From contig JAHEZA010000156.1 in assembly GCA_023251335.1 (NCBI GenBank), forward strand, positions 1-6,292: 6,292 bases of DNA. The letters run 5' to 3'. The stretch is from Chitinophagaceae bacterium. GTDB lineage: Bacteria; Bacteroidota; Bacteroidia; Chitinophagales; Chitinophagaceae. Shown here one piece after another: positions 1-6,292 of this stretch. The first letter of the stretch is position 1, and every line of letters begins with the position of its first letter. The notes under the pieces were generated by a model. It ran no database searches and had not been told where the DNA came from. It was given only the letters and a program-made list of their open reading frames with translations. The translations under genes were made by a program, and so were the position numbers.

Positions 1-226
1 ACCTGCTAAAGAGCATTCAGGCAAAAAGCCTGAAATTGCCGTGCCTCTTCTATTGAAAAATAACTTGCAAAAAAATAAAGATTTCTCTGAAAAATTTAAT
101 AGCCTCAGCCGTTCTCACAAAAAGGAATATATTGAATGGATTGAGGATGCAAAGAAAGACGAAACAAAACTAAAACGTATAGCCTCCATCGTAAAATGGG
201 TAATGGAGGGCAAAACCAGGAACTGA
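1..226 (+). CDS. YdeI/OmpD-associated (OmdA) family protein, 3' end only
   Basis: The reading frame is open from base 2 and ends at the TGA at 224-226, giving the last 74 residues of a longer protein. A GTG at 41 is in frame, but the frame is already open upstream and the family signature begins before it, so it is not taken as the start. Recognisable parts are a GKKPEIAVP linker followed by the helical tail FNSLSRSHKKEYIEWIEDAK and then KKDETKLKRI and the end of the protein. A 'LSxSHKKEYxxWIxxAKxxETxxxRI' pattern is characteristic of the C-terminus of the OmdA/YdeI family (known as bacteriocin-protection, YdeI or OmpD-associated). In Bacteroidota these proteins often carry an N-terminal DUF1905 domain, which would lie outside this window. 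The biochemical role of the family is poorly defined. No signal peptide or catalytic residue can be judged from this fragment. It converges on the symporter gene and so is not in its operon. Confidence 0.8.
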   Translation, partial: PAKEHSGKKPEIAVPLLLKNNLQKNKDFSEKFNSLSRSHKKEYIEWIEDAKKDETKLKRIASIVKWVMEGKTRN

Positions 227-317
227 AAGTATTTGTCTACAACACAGATTTTGAATTGACCAGAAAATAATATTATAGTGCAACAGTAAACAAATAAAAA
301 AGTAAGAAAGCTATTTA

Positions 318-1949
318 CTAAGACACAATTTTCTTTTCTGTTTTTACGAAAGGCTGTAGTAAATACCCAATCACAATTACCAGGATTGCGCCAATCACAT
401 TGAGCCACAAAAAAGAAATCACATTGGCGTTATAAATAATGATGATGAATATTTCTGAAATAATCGCTGACACAAAAAGCGCGTTTGCTCTTATTTGTTT
501 GAACCAAAAAGCGATCAGAAAAATACCGAGGATAACTCCATAAAATAGCGAGCCAAGTATGTTTACTGTTTCAATCAAACTATTGCCCAGGTTACTCGCA
601 AATTCTGCCACAAGAATGCAAAAAATTCCCCACCCGAATGTGTAGAACTTAGAAATCCGGTAATCTTCCTTTTCAGAAAGTTCTTTCTTAAAATATTTTT
701 TGTGTATGTCAACAACCGTACAGGACGCAAGTGAATTTAGCGCAGCAGCTATACTCCCCCACGCCGCAAGAAATATGACTGCTATCAGCAAACCCACCAA
801 ACCTTTAGGTAAATAATCAATCACAAAACGAAGAAAAATATAGTTGGTATCATTTACATCCTCACCCGGCAAAGATTGCGACAACACCCCGCTATACTCA
901 TTTTTAATTTTGCTCTTTCCGTCGTTATCGCCAGGGGCGAGTGATGCGTATTCGGATTCAAGTTGATTCAATTGATTTTTGTAACTCGTTTCTTTGGCGC
1001 GCTCAACCTGCGTTTCATTAAAATGAATGGGCGCTTTATTATATTGATAAAAAGAAAACACTAACACACCGAGCATCAGAATCAAAAATTGCATGGGCAC
1101 TTTTACGATCCCATTCATCAGCAAACCCAGTTTACTTTGCTTGTTGTTTTGTGCCGTAAGATATCGCCCCACCTGGCTTTGGTCGGTTCCAAAATACGAA
1201 AGCGCCAAAAAAAAGCCTCCGATAACGCCGCTCCAGATATTGTATTTATCCTTCCAATCAAAACCTTCAGGGGTTCTTCCGGAAGTGATAATATTCATCT
1301 TTCCATTCTTGCCGCCAAGATGCAGGGCATCCATAAATCCTACGCCGGAGGGCATGAGATGCACCACTAAATATCCTGCTATGGCCATTCCTATAAATAC
1401 AATTACCAACTGTAATTTTTGCGTGTGTGCCACAGCTCTCGCGCCGCCGGTAACGGTGTAGATAATCAGCATGCCACCCATGATGATATTGGTATAATAA
1501 ATATTCCAGCCCAGCAATGAACTTAAAATTAAAGAAGGCGCGTAGATACTAATACCGGTGGACAATCCTCTCGAAACCTGAAAGAGAAAAGAAGTAAGCG
1601 TCCTGGTTTTTAAATCAAATCGATTTTCCAGGAATTCATAAGCGGTATAAACCTTCAATCTATTGAATACGGGAACAAACACGATGCATATAACGATCAT
1701 GGCTAGTGGCAAACCAAAATAATATTGTACGAAGCGCATGCCGTCGGTATAAGCTTGTCCCGGTGCGCTTATGAAAGTGATGGCGCTAGCCTGTGTACCC
1801 ATAATGCTCAACAGCACAAGATACCAGGGCATATCGCGGTTGCTTAAAAAATAGCCATCAAGATTTTTGGTCGCCTTGCTTTTATATACACCGTAAATAA
1901 TAATACCAGTCAGCGTTATAATAAGTACGACCCAATCCTGGTAACTCAT
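318..1949 (-). CDS. Sodium:solute symporter (SSS family), complete
   Basis: This 543-residue inner-membrane transporter should couple Na+ entry to uptake of a small solute (sugar, amino sugar, amino acid or organic acid); the substrate cannot be read from sequence. The hydrophobic profile gives about 13 membrane segments, as expected for the LeuT-fold SSS family. Supporting segments are the broken first core helix, GTQASAITFISAPGQAY (51-67); AYEFLENRFDLKTRTLTS (103-120); IYTVTGGARA (163-172), near the SSS family signature; LALSYFGTDQSQVGRYL (248-264); and the Na2-site helix AAWGSIAAALNSLAS (395-409). A hydrophilic stretch of about 75 residues (302-378) separates the helix ending near 301 from the Na2-site helix. 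The ATG at 1949 is chosen because the family N-terminus (MSYQDWVVLI) starts directly there; no Shine-Dalgarno sequence precedes it, as is normal in Bacteroidota. It lies 63 bases downstream of the small membrane protein gene on the same strand and is probably co-transcribed with it. By my alignment to vSGLT, one Na2 serine is glycine (G398). Confidence 0.95.
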   Translation of the reverse strand: MSYQDWVVLIITLTGIIIYGVYKSKATKNLDGYFLSNRDMPWYLVLLSIMGTQASAITFISAPGQAYTDGMRFVQYYFGLPLAMIVICIVFVPVFNRLKVYTAYEFLENRFDLKTRTLTSFLFQVSRGLSTGISIYAPSLILSSLLGWNIYYTNIIMGGMLIIYTVTGGARAVAHTQKLQLVIVFIGMAIAGYLVVHLMPSGVGFMDALHLGGKNGKMNIITSGRTPEGFDWKDKYNIWSGVIGGFFLALSYFGTDQSQVGRYLTAQNNKQSKLGLLMNGIVKVPMQFLILMLGVLVFSFYQYNKAPIHFNETQVERAKETSYKNQLNQLESEYASLAPGDNDGKSKIKNEYSGVLSQSLPGEDVNDTNYIFLRFVIDYLPKGLVGLLIAVIFLAAWGSIAAALNSLASCTVVDIHKKYFKKELSEKEDYRISKFYTFGWGIFCILVAEFASNLGNSLIETVNILGSLFYGVILGIFLIAFWFKQIRANALFVSAIISEIFIIIIYNANVISFLWLNVIGAILVIVIGYLLQPFVKTEKKIVS

Positions 1950-2012
1950 GGTTGCTGATATTTATGAAAGAAATTGTTACAGGCAAATAGCATTCTATTC
2001 TTTATAGAAACT

Positions 2013-2153
2013 CTATTGAAAATGTTTTGTAATGAAGTAATAAAAAATAATCTGCAGCACCAAAAAAAGAAATACAACCAGGTAGAAAAGGTTCCAATTG
2101 GTATCTTTCTTTTCCAGCGCGTTTTGTTCTTTATCTTGTTTTGAAATCTGCAT
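2013..2153 (-). CDS. Putative small single-pass membrane protein, unknown function
   Basis: I do not recognise this protein. From the ATG at 2153 it has 46 residues: a charged N-terminus (KQDKEQNALEKKD) followed by one strongly hydrophobic helix (about residues 20-41, NWNLFYLVVFLFLVLQIIFYY) and a short basic tail ending at TAG 2013-2015. A longer form of 64 residues could start at the TTG at 2207, adding a polar segment (ENNKPTNEIIKKQ). I prefer the ATG because it is the standard codon, because the extra residues look like ordinary AT-rich translation, and because a weak promoter candidate at 2205-2239 would put the transcript start downstream of the TTG. The gene lies between the deacetylase and the symporter on the same strand, 63 bases before the symporter. 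Some SSS transporters have small partner proteins (for example DUF485 or DUF4212), but those have two helices, so this is not one of them. It could also be a chance frame in AT-rich DNA. Confidence 0.45.
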   Translation of the reverse strand: MQISKQDKEQNALEKKDTNWNLFYLVVFLFLVLQIIFYYFITKHFQ

Positions 2154-2340
2154 CTGTTTTTTTATAATTTCATTTGTTGGTTTATTATTTTCATAGTAAA
2201 CAAACAAAAAGTACGATTTTTAATTTGGGCTTCACCCAATGTTAGCGTATTTCGTCCTTTTAGGTCTACAGCGATAAAACAGGAATTCTATTTATTTCTT
2301 TGTTTACTCATTGTACCCGATTTTACTTATTCGTTATTAC
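2154..2340. other. Intergenic region between deacetylase and small membrane protein genes
   Basis: These 187 bases are AT-rich and hold no convincing gene. The only visible structure is a 5-bp inverted repeat (TTGGG at 2225-2229 and CCCAA at 2235-2239) that lacks a T-run on either reading strand and so is not a normal terminator. If the small protein starts at the TTG at 2207, part of this stretch is coding. No strong terminator separates the deacetylase from the downstream genes, so read-through from the deacetylase is possible. Confidence 0.5.
2205..2239 (-). promoter_or_regulatory. Weak candidate Bacteroidota-type promoter for small protein and symporter
   Basis: Read on the minus strand, TTG (2239-2237) is followed 23 bases later by TACTTTTTG (2213-2205). 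The Bacteroidota consensus is TTG, 17-23 bases, then TAnnTTTG. The downstream element here has one base too many between TA and TTTG, so the match is imperfect. A transcript from it would begin near 2198, giving a leader of about 45 bases to the ATG at 2153. In AT-rich DNA such matches arise often by chance. Confidence 0.2.
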
Positions 2341-4785
2341 TCATTTACTATCTTCAACCGGCTTTGCTATCAAATTAGCAAACAACCGGTACGCGCCCGG
2401 CACTCCGGCCGGTAGCTCTCTAAAGAAAACCAACCCCGAATATACAAATCTTCCTTTACCATAATCAGTATAGATAAGGTTTCCCTGCGAAGGATCCCTG
2501 TTGGAATCATGCATGGAAAAAAGTGTTTTATAATTTTCTCCAAAATCAACTGCCTCATACGTACTACGTTCCTGTATCCAATCTTTAAAATCTGCCTGAG
2601 TTATTTTGTTCGGATAATTCATCAAAGTATTTTCAGGATGCACAAAATCCACCGCTGCATTTTCGTCCGTCACCCGGTTGCGGGAAATTGTAAACGGATA
2701 AGGACCGATCCTCGCTTTCACAGGACCAATATTATTATTAGTATTGTATTGCACTAATAATACGCCACCATTTTTCACATAGTTCATCAACGTGTTATAC
2801 GAATCGTTGAGCCACTCATAAATATTATAAGCCCGCACTCCGGTAATAATTGCATCAAACTGCTTCAGATTCTGAAGAGTAATATCTTTTTGCGACAAGA
2901 CGGTAACTTCGTAACCCATTTTCTGTATTGCATCGGCAACTTTGTCGCCTGCTCCAGGAATGTAACCAATTCTTTTCCCGTCAGTTTTCAGATCTATTGC
3001 AACTAATTTTGACTCAGCTTTTTTGAAATAAATAATGTTGGGTATGTGCGGATATTCTATGATCGTCTTGTATGAATCATAAACCGAATTTCCCTCTGTT
3101 GCGCTCCAGTCAATCATTTCAGTGTTTGATTGATCCGGGCCACTTATTGAATAAAAATTATCATTTCCTTTTTTTATTATTGCCACATTTGCTGAATGAG
3201 TTTCTTTTACCGTAAAATTATCAGCAGCTTTACTATTGATGATCGTATCTAATTTGATGTTAACCGGGTTTTTATTGACGGATATAGCAAGTTCCGGCCG
3301 CGACTTTAATTCTACTCTCGGAACAATAAATAATGGTTGATACTGTTCGCCTTTTACCGGATCGTTGGATTTGTATTGAATCGGAATATCATATTCGATA
3401 TCTTCTCCGTTAATGTTTAAAGTTACCCTTGCTGTTTGCGGATCATTTTGAGGTTTGCCAATCAACTCCTGATCAGACACATTAAAAGAACCTTTATTCA
3501 TAGGCGCTACAAGCCAATATGGCTGTGAAATTTTTGCTGTTGCCGGAATTAAAATTTCGAACTTGTGCGCTACATTCTCATCTGCCGGCAAGTCATCATT
3601 TAAGTCAAATTTCTTACTTTCTATTGTTACGGACGAGATACTAACGGCAGCGCCCAGACGATTATCGGCCACGAAATTTATATCCAACGGATCACCTTGC
3701 ACGGCAAACATCGTGTTGGTAGTAGCCTCCATATAAAGCCCCATACATTCTTTTATAATTTGCTTTATTTCTTTTAATTTTTCTGTACGCCAATAACCAT
3801 CCGGAGATTTTTTCAACGATTGATATATTTTTATCAAGGCTGGCAAAGAGTTTTGTGGTTTTTGAAACGAATAATCCTGAATTAGATTTTGAATCATCGT
3901 TTCCATGCTTTGCTGATTTATTCGTAACCAATTGGTGGGGACACCATCCATCAATGTGTTCACAGGCGCAGGACCTTTTATCGTTTTAAAATATTCCAAT
4001 GAAGTACCTCTGGATGCAGGAACCCCAAAGCCTTGTGTCTTATGCTGGCTGCGACTTTGAGCGGCTATTTCGCCATAGCTTTTTCCCAGCAATGCATTAT
4101 AACCGCCTGCGTCAATTTTGAACTGATCCGGCCTTTCTGTATTTACACTTCCAAAATTAAATGTATTCCACAGCAGTCTTTTTGCCTGCCAGGGTTTTAC
4201 GCCATATTTGAATTGTTCAGGAAATTTTGTTGGGTCAGCGGCTGCTTCAAACGCTTCTTCTGCAAGGATTGCCGATGTGGTATGATGTCCATGACCTCCT
4301 TCCCCGGTAGTAGGAAATCTTGTAATGATGATATCCGGTTGAAATTTTCGGATCACCCAAACTACGTCGCTTAATATTTTATCATGATCCCAGAATTGAA
4401 GGGTTTCTTCAGGGCTTGTTGTATAACCAAAATCAAATGCTCTTGTAAAAAACTGTTCGGCTCCGTCAATTCTTCTGGCAGCTAACAGTTCCTGTGTTCT
4501 TATTAACCCCAATTCTACACCCTGCTCATCGCCAATCAGGTTTTGTCCGCCATCCCCTCTTGTCATGCTGAGATAAGCGGTTCGGTACAATTTGCCATCG
4601 GCCAGGTAAGCGAGTAGTCTTGTGTTCTCATCATCAGGGTGAGCGGCAACGTACAACACCGATCCAAGCACATCTAATTTTTTTATTTGCTCGAAGATCT
4701 GTGATGAACTATATGTTTTTGGAGATTGGCAGAAAGCAACTTGGGCAACACAACAAAAGAATAAAACGGAAAAATATTTATGCAT
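2341..4785 (-). CDS. Secreted PIG-L/LmbE family deacetylase with C-terminal GATase-like domain
   Basis: This is a complete 814-residue exported protein. Residues 1-19 form a signal peptide (KYFSVLFFCCVAQVAFC), with likely signal peptidase I cleavage near C19-Q20; the pattern is not a good lipobox. The PIG-L domain spans about 40-270. It has AHPDDE (48-53), where H49 and D52 would bind zinc and D51 act as the base; TRGDGGQN (75-82); R96 and E99 in a conserved helix; and HGHH (165-168), with H168 as the likely third zinc ligand. PIG-L enzymes remove N-acetyl groups from amino-sugar conjugates using zinc. Residues about 360-500 look like a beta-sandwich. Residues about 603-808 (RIGYIPGAGD to LPAGVPGAYRLFANL) resemble a ThuA/class I glutamine-amidotransferase fold, but contain no cysteine, so amidotransferase activity is not expected. 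The protein is far longer than the roughly 230-300-residue single-domain deacetylases such as BshB or MshB, so a role in bacillithiol-type synthesis is unlikely. The ATG at 4785 is set by the signal peptide. The substrate is unknown. Confidence 0.93.
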   Translation of the reverse strand: MHKYFSVLFFCCVAQVAFCQSPKTYSSSQIFEQIKKLDVLGSVLYVAAHPDDENTRLLAYLADGKLYRTAYLSMTRGDGGQNLIGDEQGVELGLIRTQELLAARRIDGAEQFFTRAFDFGYTTSPEETLQFWDHDKILSDVVWVIRKFQPDIIITRFPTTGEGGHGHHTTSAILAEEAFEAAADPTKFPEQFKYGVKPWQAKRLLWNTFNFGSVNTERPDQFKIDAGGYNALLGKSYGEIAAQSRSQHKTQGFGVPASRGTSLEYFKTIKGPAPVNTLMDGVPTNWLRINQQSMETMIQNLIQDYSFQKPQNSLPALIKIYQSLKKSPDGYWRTEKLKEIKQIIKECMGLYMEATTNTMFAVQGDPLDINFVADNRLGAAVSISSVTIESKKFDLNDDLPADENVAHKFEILIPATAKISQPYWLVAPMNKGSFNVSDQELIGKPQNDPQTARVTLNINGEDIEYDIPIQYKSNDPVKGEQYQPLFIVPRVELKSRPELAISVNKNPVNIKLDTIINSKAADNFTVKETHSANVAIIKKGNDNFYSISGPDQSNTEMIDWSATEGNSVYDSYKTIIEYPHIPNIIYFKKAESKLVAIDLKTDGKRIGYIPGAGDKVADAIQKMGYEVTVLSQKDITLQNLKQFDAIITGVRAYNIYEWLNDSYNTLMNYVKNGGVLLVQYNTNNNIGPVKARIGPYPFTISRNRVTDENAAVDFVHPENTLMNYPNKITQADFKDWIQERSTYEAVDFGENYKTLFSMHDSNRDPSQGNLIYTDYGKGRFVYSGLVFFRELPAGVPGAYRLFANLIAKPVEDSK

Positions 4786-4941
4786 CTTCTTACTGATTTT
4801 TTCACGAATGTAAGTTAATGTTGATTTGAAACATGAGAGTTTTATATAAAAGGTCTTTAAAGTGTATCAATACGGTTTGTTTTTTTTAAATCTCAACACA
4901 CAACTTTATTACATAACCCCTAAATTTGAAAAAAAACTACT
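4786..4941. promoter_or_regulatory. Divergent promoter region between deacetylase and ggt
   Basis: These 156 bases separate two outward-reading genes and should hold promoters for both. The region is very AT-rich, with a T8 run (4879-4887 area) and an A8 run (4929-4936). Toward ggt there is an exact TAnnTTTG at 4921-4928 and a near match TACGGTTTG at 4871-4879 with one extra base. Toward the deacetylase I find no match to the Bacteroidota consensus. No operator-like inverted repeat was seen. Confidence 0.5.
4921..4928 (+). promoter_or_regulatory. Candidate Bacteroidota -7 element for ggt
   Basis: TAAATTTG matches the Bacteroidota -7 consensus TAnnTTTG exactly, 13 bases before the ggt ATG. 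No TTG is present at the expected 17-23 base spacing upstream, and the leader would be only a few bases long. The site is therefore a candidate rather than a firm call; the near match at 4871-4879 is an alternative with a leader of about 55 bases. Confidence 0.3.
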
Positions 4942-6292
4942 ATGCCCAGACTTAAGCTTTTCATTCTTACTTTCGGATGTTATTTATTTATTTCCTCCTG
5001 TAAAGAACAACCTTCTATAAATGCTTTTAATTTTAAGACGAAAAAAAATATTGAAGTAAAAAATGGGGCCGTTGTTTCTGCAAGCCCCATTGCCAGCGAA
5101 GTGGGCGTTTCTATCTTAAAACAGGGCGGCAATGCAATTGACGCAGCAATAGCAACACAATTAGCGTTGGCCGTTGTACATCCGAGCGCAGGCAATATTG
5201 GCGGAGGCGGATTTACCATTATTCACTTAAATGACGGTCGCAACATTTCCCTGGATTATCGCGAAATGGCGCCCGGAAAGGCTTTCAGGGATATGTATCT
5301 TGATTCCCTCGGAAATCCGCAAATGGACCTATCGCAAAACAGCCCGCTATCCTCAGGCGTGCCTGGTTCTGTTGCCGGCATGTTTGAATGTATGCAATAT
5401 GCAAAACTTCCTTTTAAAACATTAATTCAGCCTGCTATTGATCTTGCGGAAAAAGGGTTTGTTCTTGCCCCTGGTGAGGCGTCCGGACTGAATTACCATC
5501 GCAAACAATTTTTAAGCATGAACAAAGTAGCTCCTGCATTTGTGAAAGATATACCCTGGAAAACCGGCGATACGTTGATCCAAAAAGACCTTGCCAATAC
5601 ATTGAAAAGAATCAGGGATTTGGGGTCTAAAGGATTTTATGAAGGAGAGACTGCGAAATTAATCGCGCAGCAAATGAAAAGTGATAATGGAATCATCACC
5701 GAAGAAGATCTGAAAAATTACAAAGCGAAAGATCGCACGCCAATTGTTTTTGATTATAAAGGAACCAGCGTAGTTTCCATGCCTTTGCCAAGCAGTGGTG
5801 GTATTATCCTGGAACAAATGCTGAAGATGGGCGCTATGGAAAATATAGACACTATGAAATACGGCACGCTGGCCTCCGTGCAATTAATGAGCGAGATAGA
5901 AAGGCGCGCTTTTGCTGACAGGGCAAAATTTTTGGGCGATCCCGATTTTGTAAAAGTGCCGGTGAAAACGTTGGTAAGCGATGCATATCTTAAAAAAAGA
6001 ATGAGCGATTACGATCCGAAAAAAGCAGGAAATAGTACGGATATAAAAGAAGGTTATATACAGGAAGGAGAAGAAACAACGCACTTCAATGTGTTGGATA
6101 AAGAGGGTAATGCCGTATCAACCACTACTACATTAAACGGAAGTTTTGGAAGCGGAATTGTTGTGGCCGGCGCGGGCTTTTTACTCAATAATGAAATGGA
6201 CGACTTTAGTGTGAAACCCGGTGTGCCCAACATGTTTGGCGCAGTGGGACAAGAAGCGAACGCAATCGCACCTGGAAAACGCATGTTAAGCA
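4942..6292 (+). CDS. ggt: Gamma-glutamyltransferase lipoprotein precursor, 3' end missing
   Basis: The first 450 codons of a gamma-glutamyltransferase of usual length (about 560-580 residues); the window cuts it right after RMLS, within the conserved serine motif (PLSSMSP in E. coli). The enzyme transfers or hydrolyses the gamma-glutamyl group of glutathione and related compounds. The N-terminus LFILTFGCYLFISSC is a lipoprotein signal with lipobox ISSC (C20), so the protein is anchored to a membrane outside the cytoplasm. Family marks are GGNAIDAAIA (62-71), HPSAGNIGGGGF (80-91), LDYREMAP (104-111) with R107 matching the substrate-binding R114 of E. coli, the self-cleavage site E378/T379 in EETTHF with T379 as nucleophile (codon 6076-6078), T397 and N399 matching T409 and N411, and NNEMDDFS (416-423) with D421 matching D433. 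Cleavage before T379 would give large and small subunits. The lid tyrosine (Y444 in E. coli) is F432 here. The ATG at 4942 is fixed by the lipoprotein signal; an A-run precedes it instead of a Shine-Dalgarno sequence. Transcribed away from the deacetylase. Confidence 0.96.
   Translation, partial: MPRLKLFILTFGCYLFISSCKEQPSINAFNFKTKKNIEVKNGAVVSASPIASEVGVSILKQGGNAIDAAIATQLALAVVHPSAGNIGGGGFTIIHLNDGRNISLDYREMAPGKAFRDMYLDSLGNPQMDLSQNSPLSSGVPGSVAGMFECMQYAKLPFKTLIQPAIDLAEKGFVLAPGEASGLNYHRKQFLSMNKVAPAFVKDIPWKTGDTLIQKDLANTLKRIRDLGSKGFYEGETAKLIAQQMKSDNGIITEEDLKNYKAKDRTPIVFDYKGTSVVSMPLPSSGGIILEQMLKMGAMENIDTMKYGTLASVQLMSEIERRAFADRAKFLGDPDFVKVPVKTLVSDAYLKKRMSDYDPKKAGNSTDIKEGYIQEGEETTHFNVLDKEGNAVSTTTTLNGSFGSGIVVAGAGFLLNNEMDDFSVKPGVPNMFGAVGQEANAIAPGKRMLS

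Noticed and set aside
267..276. Palindrome ATAATATTAT in the convergent gap as a bidirectional terminator
   Set aside because: It has no G or C pairs and no T-run, so it is expected by chance in AT-rich DNA. No other stem was found in 227-317.
115..408. Minus-strand frame of 97 codons spanning the convergent gap
   Set aside because: It overlaps the 3' ends of two well-supported genes in the wrong frames and has no family features.
1093..1461. Open frames on the plus strand within the symporter gene (also 1089-1370)
   Set aside because: They lie opposite the transporter's membrane segments, show no family resemblance and have composition expected of antisense translation.
2225..2239. Inverted repeat TTGGG-CTTCA-CCCAA as a terminator for the deacetylase gene
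   Set aside because: The stem is only 5 bp, and on the minus strand it is followed by ATTAAAAAT rather than a T-run; it lies about 100 bases past the stop codon.
4033..4374. 113-codon plus-strand frame opposite the deacetylase
   Set aside because: Cysteine- and phenylalanine-rich antisense of the PIG-L domain, with no recognisable motif.
2341..4785. Bacillithiol or mycothiol synthesis deacetylase (BshB/MshB)
   Set aside because: Those enzymes are cytoplasmic and about 230-300 residues; this one has a signal peptide and 814 residues with extra domains.
5659..6284. Minus-strand frames opposite ggt
   Set aside because: The gamma-glutamyltransferase frame is unbroken and full of family motifs; the opposite frames are its shadows.
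1..6292. Defence system, mobile element, CRISPR array or structural RNA gene
   Set aside because: No transposase, integrase, nuclease, phage gene, direct repeat series or tRNA/rRNA sequence was seen on either strand.

Overview
The window comes from a Bacteroidota genome, most likely Chitinophagaceae or a close Sphingobacteriia-type relative. This rests on AT-rich intergenic DNA, A-rich start contexts without Shine-Dalgarno sequences, a TAnnTTTG-type promoter element, and protein families that look typical of that phylum. The genus cannot be fixed from the sequence alone.

Layout, left to right. (1) Positions 1-226, plus strand: the last 74 codons of a YdeI/OmpD-associated (OmdA, 'bacteriocin-protection') family protein whose start lies outside the window. 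(2) Positions 227-317: a 91-base convergent gap with no gene and no convincing terminator. (3) Positions 318-1949, minus strand: a complete 543-residue sodium:solute symporter (SSS family). (4) Positions 2013-2153 (possibly to 2207), minus strand: a probable tiny single-pass membrane protein. (5) Positions 2154-2340: mostly non-coding, with a weak promoter candidate. (6) Positions 2341-4785, minus strand: a complete, secreted 814-residue PIG-L/LmbE-type deacetylase with a non-catalytic glutamine-amidotransferase-like C-terminal domain. (7) Positions 4786-4941: a 156-base divergent promoter region. (8) Position 4942 to the window end, plus strand: a gamma-glutamyltransferase lipoprotein, cut off after 450 codons.

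How the genes may work together (inference). The deacetylase, the small membrane protein and the symporter lie on one strand in the order exported hydrolase, small protein, Na+-coupled importer. This suggests a scavenging unit that trims an N-acetylated compound outside the cytoplasm and imports a product. The divergent gamma-glutamyltransferase is another envelope hydrolase, acting on glutathione and other gamma-glutamyl compounds, and may share a regulatory region with the unit. The substrates of the deacetylase and symporter cannot be read from the sequence.

I see no CRISPR array, tRNA or rRNA gene, insertion sequence, phage gene, toxin-antitoxin pair or defence system. The window reads as ordinary chromosomal metabolic DNA. 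The points most worth a second look are the small membrane protein, the deacetylase fusion, and residue changes at functional sites in the symporter and the transferase.
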